A DNA stretch of 64,000 bases from Chelonoidis abingdonii (lineage: Eukaryota > Chordata > Testudines > Testudinidae). Made by a program: the position numbers and the translations under genes. The stretch lies in contig NC_133773.1 of assembly GCF_003597395.2 (NCBI RefSeq), positions 143,892,909-143,956,908 of the forward strand. The letters are read 5' to 3'. The notes beneath the pieces are model-generated. The model did not search any database. It was not told where the DNA came from and saw only the letters and a list, made by a program, of their open reading frames with translations. Positions 33,346 through 44,999 of this stretch are shown in pieces (position 1 is the first letter of the stretch; every line of letters starts with the position of its first letter).

Positions 33346-34152
33346 AGGTATGGCTACACTTGCAGCTGTACAGTGCTGGGAGTTAAACCTGTCTTCGTAC
33401 AGCTGAGTAGGGAAAACGCTGCAGTCTGTCCACACTGACAGCTACCAGTGCACTGTTGTGGCCACATTTGCAGCATCTGCAGCGGCATTGGGAACGGTGC
33501 ATTATGGGCAGCTATCCCAGCGTTCAAGCAGCTGCAACGTGCTTTTCAAAAGGGGGGGGTGGAGTGTGACAGGGAGCGTGGGGGAGAGAGAGAGTGGATT
33601 TTTGGAGCTGACACTGTGTCAACAGCTGCCTTGCAAGTTCCAACCCCCTCCCACACCCCTCTTTCTCTCACTCACTGAAAGCAAACAGCAACTGTTTGTT
33701 TTTTTCCTCACAGACCAAATAAGCAGCCATGCCGAAACAGACCATCCCCCTCCTGCCCGCCGCGCTGCTTCTCTCCTCAAGCAAACACTAGCTGGGGCCT
33801 TCCAAAGGGAGCCCCCCTGCCTGCCCCTGCTCATTCACAGCAAACAGTTTGATAAGCAGCTCCGGAGCCCGGAGTTCACAACAAAACAAAGAGAGTAATC
33901 TTCACTTAAAAGGATTATGGGAAGCTTCCGGAGGTCAGTTACAGCGTAGTAAGATTATTCCCTGTTTACACTGGCACCCCAGCTGCAGAAACAGTGCTAT
34001 TCTCTTTATGCCTCTCGTGGAGGTGGAGTACAAGCAGCGCTGTAGCCACGGAGATACAGCGCAGTATGTGCCTTGCCAGTGTGGACAGGGAGTGAGTTAC
34101 AGTGCTATAAAACCACCAACAGCGCTGTAACTCTCAAGTGTAGCCAAGGCCA
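33346..34152. mobile_element. DNA transposon, non-autonomous, about 0.8 kb
   Basis: The left end GGTATGGCTACACTTGCAGC and the right end CTCAAGTGTAGCCAAGGCC share the inverted core GGCTACACTTG. Sub-terminal blocks also repeat (GCTGTACAGTGCTGG near 33364 and AGCGCTGTAACTC near 34121). The central part (33540-33900) has C-rich and (GA)n stretches and frames on both strands without recognisable domains. No transposase found. Confidence 0.75.
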
Positions 34153-35235
34153 AAGACATATCAGAACAAACCCAGAAAAGTCTGTTCTCACTGAATGTGC
34201 CCCAGCCAATACCAGAGATTTCCTAAGACAGTCTGATGTCACCAGACCTCCCTCCCAGGGCCAGATCCTCAGCTAGGTTAAATCAGAATAGCTCTATTGA
34301 AGTCCCCCTGCAGAGAATCTGGTCCCTGACAGACTAGAATGAACCACAACACTAGATACAAATGCAACCATCCTCACAGGTCACAGGGCTTTAACCTGGC
34401 ACCTTTGCGCCAGCAGCACAGATCTCTGCCACAAATGCTAAAGGAGCAGCTCTGTTAGCTGGAAGTAGCAGTAGGCTGTTATCCTGTATGGACGAGCCAC
34501 CGTAATGGACAAAAAACACACTTTACAAGCATATCATCTTTTTAACGTACCTATATGGCCCCTGTTAACATCATTTCTGAGAACCTCACAATCTTCAGTG
34601 TATGTATCCTCACACTCCCCCGTGAAGCAGGGAACTACTATTATCCCCATTGTATAGCTGGGGAAATTGAGGCATATAAGAGCTAAAATTTTCCATTGAA
34701 ACATATTTTTGACACCCCTCAAAAAAGGTTTTTTGACCACAATAAAATCTTTTCTGGGAAATTTTCATTTTGGCTGACGTGTTTCTGTTTAAAAAATAAA
34801 TGTTCAGAGTTGGGTTTTCAACAACTTAAGAAAAGGGAGAGAAGAGGGTGAAGAAATCCAAAACCCGACACCCTGCCTTTTTTGTTCAGTTTCAAACCAA
34901 AACAAAGTGGAATTCTTTTAATTTCGTTTAGTTGAACCCCAATAAAAAATCTGTGCAAAATTTTGCCTGAAATGAACATTTTCATTTCTTGCACAAATGC
35001 TCGTGGCAAATACCACTTTTGAACATCCTTAATATCCGTCTTTCTCCCTCTCAGTCGGGGTATGCACCTTCCAAATCTAATCATTAGCAACAGCAAAGGC
35101 CTTAGGGGACTTTCTGGACTCTCTGGCATGTCTCCCTTTCTGCAGTAAAAGTTCTGGGATGTCACTTATTTAGCGGCTTTGGGGGAAGCATGGAGGGGGG
35201 CTGTTTGGGGAGATAGGAGTAACAATAATATGAGT
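34153..35235. other. Non-coding interval
   Basis: A MIR-like antisense scrap at 34640-34680 (AGCTGGGGAAATTGAGGCA). Nothing else recognised. Confidence 0.45.
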
Positions 35236-35573
35236 GGTTTTAGAGTAGCAGCCGTGTTAGTCTGTATCCGCAAAAAGAACAGGAGTACTTGTGGCACCTT
35301 AGAGACTAACAAATTTATTTCAGCATGAGCTTTCGTGAGCTACAGCTCACTTCTCAGATGTCACAGAATTGGACACGCAGACAGGAGATATTTATAATAA
35401 GATGAACATGAAAAGGTAAGTATGCATACCGACAGGAGGTCTACTCAATGAGATGAGCTCATTCATGCAGGAGAAAAAAACCTTTGGAAGTCATAATTTA
35501 GATGACCCATAGAGTGTGAGGAGAACTTAATCATAGGAAATAGATTCAAATTAGTGTAATGACCCAGACTGTT
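35236..35573 (-). repeat. Left pLTR of Penelope-like element 2
   Basis: Begins GAGTAGCAGCCGTGTTAGTC, which reverse-complemented is the 3' end typical of this family. It carries an inverted hammerhead-like fold at 35321-35357. Confidence 0.85.
35321..35357 (-). ncRNA. Hammerhead-ribozyme-like fold, left pLTR (degenerate)
   Basis: On the minus strand: CTGAGA (the CUGANGA core with one base lost), then a 6-bp hairpin GTGAGC-TGTA-GCTCAC, then GAAA, then a short stem III (GC, loop, GC) and TG. The cleavage-site nucleotide is G, where active hammerheads need A, C or U. Probably inactive. Confidence 0.5.
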
Positions 35574-35645
35574 CCAGTGGCGTTCTGTATTTTCTTTGTG
35601 GGCCTGTTCCTGTAGTAGGTGGCTTCTGGTACTCTTCTGGCTCTG

Positions 35646-35831
35646 TCAATCTGTGTTACTTTCGCAGTGTGGGTACTGCAGTTTTAAAATGCTTTGATAG
35701 AGATCTTGTAGGTTTTTTATCTCGTCTGAGGGATTGGAGCCAATACTAAGTTGTATCTTAGAGCTTGGCTGTAGAACAAAGCCATACCTAGCAGCCCCCA
35801 GGTTTAAAACCCCTCTCCAGCGCATCATCAA
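35646..35831 (-). pseudogene. Coding scrap of Penelope-like element 2 (minus strand)
   Basis: A 61-codon frame, MMMRWRGVLNLGAARYGFVL to LKLQYPHCESNTD, running into the left pLTR. Such sequence accompanies this element family in turtles, but no domain can be named. Confidence 0.5.
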
Positions 35832-35989
35832 AGATCTGCAACTATCCTAAAAGATGATCCCTCACTCTCGAATCTTGGGAGAAGGCCAGTCCTCGCTTAT
35901 AGACGCCCTAACCTTGAAAGCAAGTACATCCACCAGACTGACACCATCTAACATAAACACTAACCCAGGAACGCTGTCCTTGCAACAAG

Positions 35990-36372
35990 CCAGATGCCAG
36001 CTCTGTCCACATATCCTATTCAAGTGATACCATCACAGGACCCTAATCACATCAGCCACGCCATCAGGGCTCATTCTCCTGCACAATTTACCAACGTGAT
36101 ATATGCCATATGTGCACAGATGGTCCTATGCCATGTACATTGGCCAAACTGGACAGTCTCTACGCAAAAAAAAAAATGGACACAATTGACATCAGAATCC
36201 TAACATTCAAAAACATTGGGAGAACACTCAACCTCTCTAACCACTCAGTGGACAGACTTGAAGGTGCATATTTTGCAACGAAAAAAAACTTCAAAATAGA
36301 CTCCAAAGAGGACTGCTGAATCGATTAATATTCAAATTAGATACAATTAATCAGGCTTAAACAGAGATTGGG
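35990..36372 (+). pseudogene. GIY-YIG endonuclease scrap of Penelope-like element 2
   Basis: TNVIYAI (about 36090) and, after a one-base frameshift, MYIGQTGQSLR at 36133-36165 are the GIY- and YIG-type signatures of the Penelope endonuclease. LSNHSVDRLEGAYFATKKNF (36220-36290) and a remnant of GLNRD-EWLGHY (36355-36390) follow, the usual C-terminal order. Broken by an A-run frameshift and stops. Confidence 0.8.
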
Positions 36373-36387
36373 AATGGCTGGGTCATT

Positions 36388-36667
36388 ACACTAATTGAAT
36401 CTATTTCCTATGTTAGTTCTCCTCACACCTTCTTGGATCATCTTAATTATTCACTTCAAAAGGTTTTTTCTCTGTCTGTGTAGTATCTCACGTTGATTAG
36501 AACTCTTCCTGTACCAGGTATGATATTCACCTTTTTCATGTTCTCTGTATGTATAAATATCTCCTGTCTGTGTGTTCCATTCTATGCATCCGAAGAAGTG
36601 AGCTGTAGCTCACGAAAGTTCATGCTGAAATAAATTTGTTAGCCTCTAAGGTACCACAAGTACTCCA
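36388..36667 (+). repeat. Right pLTR of Penelope-like element 2
   Basis: Ends GGTACCACAAGTACTCC. It lacks the last 40 bp seen at the outer end of the left copy. Confidence 0.85.
36590..36627 (+). ncRNA. Hammerhead-ribozyme-like fold, right pLTR (degenerate)
   Basis: CCGAAGA (core, expected CUGANGA) at 36590-36596, stem II GTGAGC (36598-36603) with GCTCAC (36608-36613) and a TGTA loop, GAAA at 36614-36617, then a 2-bp stem III and TG. Spacing fits the minimal hammerheads reported in Penelope-like elements. The C at core position 4 and the G at the cleavage position argue against activity in this copy. Confidence 0.5.
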
Positions 36668-36668
36668 A

Positions 36669-37532
36669 TACTATGTGTGTCATGCTTGCTCTGATGAAAA
36701 GGCCTTTTCAAAAAGACAATCGCACTCTAGATTCACCTGCTCTCCTCTGGAAGTTTGTTGCATAGCTTGATCTCTTTATCGTGACTGCTTGTCCAATAAC
36801 AATGATCATTACCCCGCTTTGTGATCCCTGGGTGAAAGATGCTCTGCTAATTAATATTATTTATTACCCCAAGTGGCCGCATTAAGGATTCCCTTGCCGG
36901 TTAGCTGCTGCACTCCAAACACCACTAAGTGAAAAAGCACATTCCCTACCGTATACAGTTTACATTTAAATTGTGCCCTCTGGATTCTACATCATCTCAA
37001 GGCGACAAGCAGCCTGAGTTAGCTATTAAGCACTTTCTGCATCTGAGATGTAAGGCAGGAAAGCTCATCTGATAGACGAGCTGATGTTTTGCCATCCTGA
37101 GACCCTTTGGCCATTATAATTTTTTTTTTGGAACGTTCATTGCACAGCCAACTGCATAGAAAAATAACACAAACTGTTGGCTTTTAACAACCTGTTACCA
37201 AAAAGTAGCATTCAATCGTCTCCAGTTCTTCAGCTGGGCTCCTGCGTTTTAATCGCACACAGACCTTGCTGAATGCAGCAGCCCTGTGTTTTCCACTGGG
37301 ACGATGCCTTATTAGAACCGGATTTCCTCCCAGTGGGCTTTCCCATGCTCAGCCTTGCACGGGGTGTCTGCTTGGGTCCTCAAAACAGGAGCTCAGTGGT
37401 GAGCAGGCCCTTTGCACAGGAGTGAATATTACCCAGTGATACTGACTTCCATCCCTAGAAGAAGGCAATTGAAAAAATGAATAATGATCCTCAGTTAGAA
37501 ATGTGAGGTGTTCAGATGCAAAGATTTGGTCT
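36669..37532. other. Repeat-free non-coding interval, candidate conserved element
   Basis: The stretch 36790-37180 has no repeat ends I recognise and dense homeodomain-like TAAT motifs (GCTAATTAATATTATTTATT at 36846). This is an inference only; conservation cannot be tested here. Confidence 0.35.
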
Positions 37533-37540
37533 GGGGGTCA

Positions 37541-37664
37541 TACAGTGACCAGATGTCCTGATTTTAGAGCGACAGTCCTGATTTTTAGGTCTTTTTCTTA
37601 TATAGACTTCTATTACAACCCACCCCCTGTCCCGATTTTTCACATTTGCTCTCTGGTCACCCTA
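37541..37664. mobile_element. Short hAT MITE, copy 2
   Basis: TACAGTGACCAGATGTCCTG to CTCTGGTCACCCTA, 124 bp, flanked by the exact 8-bp direct repeat GGGGGTCA at 37533-37540 and 37665-37672. Confidence 0.93.
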
Positions 37665-37672
37665 GGGGGTCA

Positions 37673-37934
37673 TCTCTGCTTTTAACAAGTGAAAAGCTAT
37701 GCCTGGATCTTCCATTGCTTCATCACACTGCTCGCAATGGGAGTTCAGGATGCACCAGAAATGCAGGTATGGTCCCACAATAACCAGCAACAGCAATAAC
37801 CTTTGGGCCTGATTCTGATCTCATTCATGGTGGTGGGAATTGGGAGTAACTCCACTGAGGTTAATGGAGTTCCCAGGTGTAAGTGAAAGAGGAATCGGGA
37901 CCTTTTGGGCATTTTCTTATTATAGATAATGAAT
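37673..37934. other. Short non-coding spacer
   Basis: Nothing recognised. Confidence 0.45.
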
Positions 37935-38985
37935 GCATAAGAACATAAGAACGACCACACTGTGTCAGACCAATGATCCATCGAGCCCAGTCTCCTGTCT
38001 GCCGACAGTGGTCAGTGCCAGATTCTTCAGAGGGAACGAACGAAGCAGGGAAATTATTGAGTGATCCATCCCCTGTCATCCAGTCCTAGCTTCTGGCAGT
38101 CAGAGGCTAAGGACACCCAGAGCATGGGGCTGCATCCATGACCATTTTGGCTAATAACCATCGCTGAACCTGTCCCCCAGGAACTATCTAATCCTTCTCT
38201 GAACCCAGTTATACTTTTGGCATTCACAACATCCCCTGGCAAAGAGTTCCACAGCGTGACTGTGTGTTGTGTGAAGAAGGACTTCCTTTGGTTTCTTTGA
38301 AATCTGCTGCTTATTGATGTCATTGGGTGACCCCCTGGTTCTTGTGTTATGAGAAGGAGTAAATAACACTTCCCTAGTCACTTTCTCCAAACCAGACATG
38401 ATTTTATAGGCCTTTATTATATCCCCGCTTAGTCGTCTCTTTTCCAAGCTGAACGGTCCCAGTCTGTTTAAGCTCTCGACACAGAAGCTGTTCCAGACCC
38501 CTAATCATTTTGTTGCTCTTCTCTGAACCTGTTCCATTTTTTTTTGAGACGGGTTGATCAGAACTGCACACAATATTCAAGGTATGGGCTCACCATGGAT
38601 TTATACAGTGGCATTATGATATTTACAGTTTGATTATCTATCCCTTTTCAAATGATTCCTATCATTCTGTTTGCTTTTTTGACTGCCGCTGCACATTGCA
38701 TGGATGTTTCCAGACAACTATGCACCATGACTCCAAGATCTATTTCTTGAGTGGTATCAGCTAATTTAGACCCATCATTTTGTATGTACAGTTGGGATTA
38801 TGTTTTCCAATGTGATTTACTTTGCATTTATCAACACTGAATTTCATCTGCCATTTTCTTGCCCAGTCACCCAGTTTTGTGAGATCCCTTTTCCCAGATC
38901 AGTTGTGAATATGTTGAACAGCACCAGTTCTAATACAGACCCCTGGGGGGCACCACTATTTACTTCTCTGCATCCTGAGAACTGA
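37935..38985 (-). mobile_element. CR1 LINE 3' part, minus strand
   Basis: Begins with the reverse-complemented tail GCATAAGAACATAAGAACGA. Minus-strand translation contains TVTLWNSLPGDVVNAKSITG and KRRLSGDIIKAYKIMSGLEK, the CR1 C-terminal region, and upstream CREVNSGAPQGSVLELVLFN near 38940 (RT motif B). Frames are broken. Confidence 0.9.
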
Positions 38986-39129
38986 ATTTCTTGCTCGTGA
39001 CAGGCATCTGGGAGACTGGAATTGTCCAACTGCCAGAAAGTAAGCGACATGACACACATCAATGGCAATTAAAGCTTCCTTCACACACTGCCCCAAACCT
39101 GATCTGGGGTGGTCACTTACAAGAGCACC
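38986..39129. other. Short non-coding spacer
   Basis: Nothing recognised. Confidence 0.4.
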
Positions 39130-39325
39130 TAGCTCTTAAGCAGTACTCAAAGCACTTTACAAAAGAGGGACCTCTTATCTTGGCCAGTTTTCAGATGGGG
39201 AAACTGAGGCATGGGGACAGAAGTGACTTGCCCAAGGTCACGCAGCAGACCAGTGGCAGAGCTGAAAATAGAATCCAGGTCTCCTGCAGTCTTGACCAGT
39301 GCTCCATCCACTAGGCCATGTTAGG
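39130..39325 (-). repeat. MIR-type SINE, antisense
   Basis: TCAGATGGGGAAACTGAGGC, then GACTTGCCCAAGGTCACGCA, then AATCCAGGTCTCCTGCAGTC and CATCCACTAGGCCA. Confidence 0.85.
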
Positions 39326-39694
39326 CATATAGAGAGCTCACTCTCCATGGCACATTTATTTGCTAACATGCCAACAACGGGGCAAGTGGTAGCAGGTATT
39401 TTTTGCGACATGGACCCCTGTCCAGTAGGCACCAGCCTTAGTCCGCTGCTTAGACTTCTCACTTGACCTGGAGAAACCCCCCTTATGCCAGTGGAGTTGC
39501 ACCACTGCCACCAGGATCAAAAGGTGGACCAATGGTCTCATTTCATATACAGGGCGCCAGTCATCAGATGGTAACAATGTTCAGTCACTGCCAACCTGAG
39601 CTGGAATAAAGCTGCGGCGAGTGAGGACAATTCCCCTGCATCCGACAATCCTCAGCGACAGCAAGCATCTTCTAATACCACCACCAAACTCTTA
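39326..39694. other. Non-coding interval
   Basis: Nothing recognised. Confidence 0.45.
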
Positions 39695-39880
39695 CACAGC
39701 AGTTCACACCTGTAAACCTCAAAGGAGGCCACTATCATTTCTCAGATGGAGGAAACTGAGGCTCAAGAACAAACGTGATTTGGCTAAGGTCACCCAGCAG
39801 GCCAGTGGCAGAGGTGGGAAAACAGCCCATGTCTCCAGAGTCTTGATCGCATATGCTAGCTAGTAGGCCACGCTGCTTCC
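39695..39880 (-). repeat. MIR-type SINE, antisense
   Basis: CAGATGGAGGAAACTGAGGC, then GGCTAAGGTCACCCAGCAGG, then CATGTCTCCAGAGTCTTGA and GTAGGCCACGCTGC. Confidence 0.82.
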
Positions 39881-40244
39881 TCATGATACACAGCAAGTGC
39901 CCTCCCTCTTTCTGCAGTTCATTGTCCACATGAACCAGCAGATAACCTGCCCCTTTTCTACTCAGTATTTGTCTCGTGGGCCAAGAAATGATTTGCCAAA
40001 AAGAAGACAGCACATAGTTAAACTTGGGGGGAGGGGGGTTTCCAATGTTGTTGCAGGCTTGGAAATAAATGTAACTGTCCACGTTTTGCAAAATGACTCC
40101 TCTTTGGATCTGCTAGTCAGCATCCCAGGGAGAGGAAAAACCAAACAGCGGATGACTAGAAAAAACAGTCCTGTGCTAATGTTGACAGAGAAGTGCAGAT
40201 TTTGTTACACTGGCTGGATAAAGGTTTACATTTTGTTCTGCTCT
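39881..40244. other. Non-coding interval
   Basis: Nothing recognised; the 156-codon frame crossing it runs into the next SINE. Confidence 0.45.
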
Positions 40245-40440
40245 CCTCCTTCCATCCAAGGATCTTCACACAGCACCTTGGTGACAACAGGAGTATTGTT
40301 ACCCCATTATACAGAGGGGAAAACTGAGGCACGGAGAATTGAAGTGATTTGCCCCAGGTCACAATGAAGCAGAGTCAGAGCTGAAAGCGGAACCCCGACA
40401 CCTGCCACCCCAGCTGATGCTGTAGCCACAAGAACACACC
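40245..40440 (-). repeat. MIR-type SINE, antisense
   Basis: GAGGGGAAAACTGAGGCACG, then TTTGCCCCAGGTCACAATG and GAACCCCGACACCTG. Confidence 0.82.
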
Positions 40441-43019
40441 TTCCCTCTTGACCACTTACATTGGCACAAGGATTTCAGATCGCATCTAAAATTTCCAAAA
40501 GCACTTACATGGCTTAGGACTCTAACTGCTCCAGTCACCTTTGAAAATGGGGCTTAAGTACTTCAAAAATGTTTCCCCATATTTACCATTCACATCGAGT
40601 CCCCAGCCCATCGTGTTCATTGGATTGGGATGTTTCCCCCCCAGTTCCCAGCCCACCTATTTGTTCTGGTTCAATAGCAAACTGCATCCAAACTGGGAAA
40701 GGGGCATCTCTCCAGGTCTAGCCCCGGCAAGACTGACTGGTTTGGGGTCAAAATACCACAAGGAGAGCTTGCAAGCAACACATTCAATCCTGGTACCGGG
40801 CTGACCTCCAACCCACACCCTGACCCTACCACTACACCTAATCCAGAGTCTCATCAGAGCAGCCCTGGCCAGAGGCCCAGCTCTTCACCAAAATGTGGGA
40901 CCAAACAGCTAATTCGATGCACAGTTTATCCGGGAACTACCGAACTACACAGACCAGGGCTCTGTTCTCTCTCCAACATGGGCCAACACCAGATGAACAA
41001 GAAACTCCCCAGTGGCTAGCTATGGAACAGGGGGCAGCTAACGAGCAGGGGAAGTTTGGTTAATTCATTAGACTGAGACTCCTGGCCTGTACAAATCGTG
41101 GCTCTGACACAGATTCCTGTGTGACTTTGCGCAAGTTATTTACCCCGTGTCTTGTTTCACAGAGGAAGATATAGCCCCTCTCATCTATTTAGAGCGCTCT
41201 TAGCGTGATGACTGTGTCTGCACGGGGACAAGACCAATGGGGTCACATGGGGGCCTGTGGGTGTTACCAGCACAGTCACACCCTCTATTGTGGTATTAAC
41301 AGGGAAAAACGTGTCCTTTGAAGCACCAGATAAAAAGCAGTTGCTTCCGCTAATATTTGTGCGGTGATATGGATCTTGTATTTGAAGTATTTCAATGAAA
41401 CGATTTTAAAAATGGGTGTGTCTTTCTTATACATTGTTGATTTCACGGCACGCACTGAAGTTGGTGTCAACAAGTCAGAGCAAGGAGAGATTAGCTACTG
41501 TCCTTGTAGGTCTTGTGAAACAGATGCGGCGGTGCAGTATTGCTTTGGACTTACAGGACTGCATTCATGATCAACATCAACTAAACAGCCCAAATGACCA
41601 TTCTAACAAGCAGCGCTGCTGGTGAGGTTGTTTGGTCAGGCTTAATGGTCAGAATGAGAGAGTGAGGAAGTACTGCCTATGAAATAGAGCTAAGAGAGTT
41701 TGTTGAGAGCATCTGTTTCCTGTAACTAACTACGTAGGTTTCACTAAAAGTTAAAAGCAGTTGTCTCAAAGCAGAAGCATTACCTAGAGGACCATACAAT
41801 GTCTTATTGTATCTGACAGGCACTAGCCAACCTCTGGAGGGGCAGATTGAGCATATCACGAATCAACTTGAAGGGCAATCTAGGGCAGGGAAAACCAGAA
41901 AGTAACGACAACTACTTATAACCACAGATTCAGTCTCTGCGTCTTGTCCATATTTGCTTTTTGGCAATTAAAGTGCACACTTGGGAGATCTGGGTTCAGC
42001 TCCCTCCTCTACCACAGCCGCTATGCAAGACTTTAAACAAGCCTCTGTCTCTGACTTTCCCCAGTATAACCAGGTGTAATAGCATTGCCCTTCCTCACAT
42101 GGGTGCTGTGACTTCAGAGATACTACAGCAATGAGGGCAATGGGGTACCACAGCTAGTTAGACCCAAGAGCCCTGTGCAAATATCCATAAATCTGAGCAG
42201 AGGTGTTCCATAGTCTCTCTCCTTCCTTAAAACAGAATGCTGGATCCAAAAGCCAAGGAACCGGACAGAGAGGTTCTCACTGACTCCAGAAGGCTTTGGA
42301 TCAGGGCTGGAGAGCTCCCTCCAACTTCACTCTTTCTCTTCATGCATTTCCATAGAGGTTATGCTATTTCCAGACAAACCCCCGTAAGGCCCGATTGTTG
42401 GTCGTGAGCAAAGCAGATGAGTTTATTTCACATGTTCTGAAAAGGAGACTGAAAAGAGAGAAAGAGAGAAGGCCTTGCAAGCACTGGGGCTTTCCTAACT
42501 GGTACACCTGTCATTCATGACTCCTCCTGGGATGGCATTTGTTTTATGAGGCCTGGAACCAAAGCGATGTCAAGCCACAAACGAAAAAGTACAAGCGGGG
42601 AAGAGACTTAAGGAGAGAGGGGGGAAAAAAAGGATTCCACTTACAGCGTCCCAGGCTAGAGAAATGCTCCTGCGGCCACAGAGGGACAACCAATGGGGTC
42701 GTGGCGACGAGTGAACATCTGTGGAGACTTAACGTGACCAGGGAAGAGTCCAGAGTAGAGATGAGAGATGGAGATAAGCTACTCAGACATTTAGCTTGCT
42801 CCAGGCATCCAAAGCAGGGTGGTGCCCTATGGAGGCATTGCCAGGAACTCAAAGTCTCAGGTTGTCTTCTCTGCTCATTGATGGAAGTGGGGTTGTTGTG
42901 GGTACGAGGCCTTCTCCACACTGGGGACTGGCCCCATTCCAGCCACCAGTGTAGCTGCACCATTGCAAACCCTAGCACAGAAAAGGTAAGCCGTGATTTG
43001 CAGTGGTGCAGCGACATAG
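40441..43019. other. Long non-coding interval with SINE scraps
   Basis: MIR-like plus-strand scraps at about 41050-41180 and 41985-42130. The 162-171 codon frames on both strands at 42539-43059 overlap each other and have no recognised domain. No exon identified. Confidence 0.45.
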
Positions 43020-43330
43020 GTTCATAGATTCCAAGGCCAGATGGGAGTATTGTGATCATCTAGTCTGACCTCCTGCATTACAGCCCAGAGAACTTTTCCT
43101 ATAATAATTCCTAGGGCAGATCTTTAAGAAACACATCCAATCTTGATTTAAAACTGGTCATTGATAGAGAATCCACCACAGCCCTTGGTAGGTTGTTCCA
43201 ATTGTTAGAACATTTACTCTATTAAAAATGTGTCTAGTGTCAACTTCCAGCCATTGGCTCATGCTAGACCTTTCTCTGCTAGACTGAAGAGACACCAGCA
43301 AATATTTGTTCCCCAGGTAGGTATTTATAG
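43020..43330 (-). mobile_element. CR1 3' fragment, older subfamily
   Basis: TTCATAGATTCCAAGGCCAG, then CATCTAGTCTGACCTCCTGC, then CCAATCTTGATTTAAAACTG and CCACAGCCCTTGGTAGG. Confidence 0.88.
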
Positions 43331-44999
43331 CCTCCTGTGGACTGAAACCTCCCTTTTGTTATATGGCATGGACAGCAACTAAGCACAATGTGGCTCTGAT
43401 CCCTGACTGGGACCTCTAGGTGCCACTGCTACACGAATAAATAATAATGCACCAGTGGCCGTGCCAGGGGGGTTTGGAGTCACACGATGCCTGAGAAGAG
43501 AATCTGCCCACTCCTAGGTCCTTATCCAGTACGCTATCCCCTAAGCTACGCTGCAATCAGAAAGTAGCTTGCAGACACCACAGAGCATGAGCAGGGTTTC
43601 CACCCAGTATCATCTGCACCAAAACACAGATCTTGCCAACTGAGTTTAAAGAGCAGCTCCAACCCTCAGGAGGCTGTTATCCTCTATAGGGACCAGCCAG
43701 TAGAGGGTGACGTGATACACACCGTACATGCAAAGTACAATGGCACTTGCATAGCACATTTCCTCTTCAAAGTGCTGCTCAGACACTGCCTAGTTCCTAC
43801 TGATGGGCGATTTCCCTACAAACTGACAGCAGGACCCACCTCTATGCTTGCGTGAGAATGCCAGGCTCCAGGCCCATCTGGGGACAGTGCCATGCAGAAC
43901 TCTCCCTCCAGACCCCAAAGTGAACTCAGAGCAAACACTTGACAGTAAGATCATGTTTTACGGTACCTGGCCTGTGAATGTTTAAGCACTGGCTAGTCGA
44001 GGAGGCTGTAGGATGTATATGGGAAAAGCAGACTGCACAAATGGCTTGGGTTTGTACTGGGAGCTGATTCATGGCAAAGACCGAGAGATGCTGGTTTCAC
44101 GCCCCATTGCTTGGCTGTCTGCATCAGAGCTTGATCCAGATCAGAGCCCAAAGACCATCACACAGAATGCTTGAAGTAGAAGCTCAATTCCCCCAGACCT
44201 CAGGTGTAATTTTGGTTTGGCTTGATAGACAGATAAGTAGCAGCAGCTAGGCTGGAATCTGGAGTTTACCCAGCAGCCCCCTGCCATGACTACATAGTCT
44301 GGCCAGCATTTGGGGAGACCCCGCGGTGACACAAGCCAGCACAGGCTGTTAGTCATCTTGGGAGCCAGAGAACCAGGGTCTGGCTGTGTCCAGCTGCCTC
44401 AGCAGAGAATCCCCCTTCTATTCATCCGCTGCCAGTCCTGCTCTAGCTCTAGCACGCAGTACGTTACAGGGCTCAGATCCAACCTTCCCAGTCAAGGAGC
44501 GTTTCGATTGGGGCCTTTTACAAAGACAGGGGCTGATTGCATCATTCAGAGCTGGATCAAACTTTCCCCCAAGCCTGAGGTTGGTCTGGTCCTATCATTA
44601 CATACCCAACCCCAGGCTAACGTGGGCCACTCCAATGGCTGCAGTAAAGGCAGTGTGAGAGTAGCCGGGTAGTGACGCACGGCTGGGAGAGCAGGCTGTG
44701 TCAACGCTTGTCCCTGTGGTGTGTGACAGTGAAAGGCTCCAGCGGGGGGAGGCAGTGGGACACTATGCTGCTAAAAATACCAGTGTGGACATGGGTAGGA
44801 TGTGTAGAGAGATATGCAGGAGATATATCCTAGCAATCAGGCGAGGAGGGCCTATCACTCTCCGAGCTTAAGCCGGGCCTCAGCGTCTCCACGGCTAGTG
44901 ATCCCCATGCTAGCTGGGTGTGCAGTGCCTGCACTTGACACACCACCGCAAGGGTCCATGTACCTAAAGGTGCGGTGATACGCCAGCCTAACAGGAGTC
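43331..44999. other. Non-coding interval
   Basis: A MITE-like fragment at about 44680-44880 (AAAATACCAGTGTGGACATG). No gene. Confidence 0.45.

Larger units (their letters stand above)
35236..36668 (+). mobile_element. Penelope-like element 2 with inverted terminal repeats
   Basis: A second, different Penelope-like family. The left repeat (35236-35573, minus orientation) and the right repeat (36388-36667, plus orientation) are inverted copies: GGGTCATTACACTAATTGAA, then TCTATTTCCTATG, AAATATCTCCTGTCTG and TGAGCTGTAGCTCACGAAAG occur in both once the left one is reverse-complemented. Between them lie a minus-strand coding scrap (35646-35831) and a plus-strand GIY-YIG scrap (36000-36370). Reverse transcriptase is absent. 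Confidence 0.87.

Noticed and set aside
42539..43059. Overlapping 162- and 171-codon frames on opposite strands
   Set aside because: No recognised domain, no splice context, mutual overlap; most likely chance.
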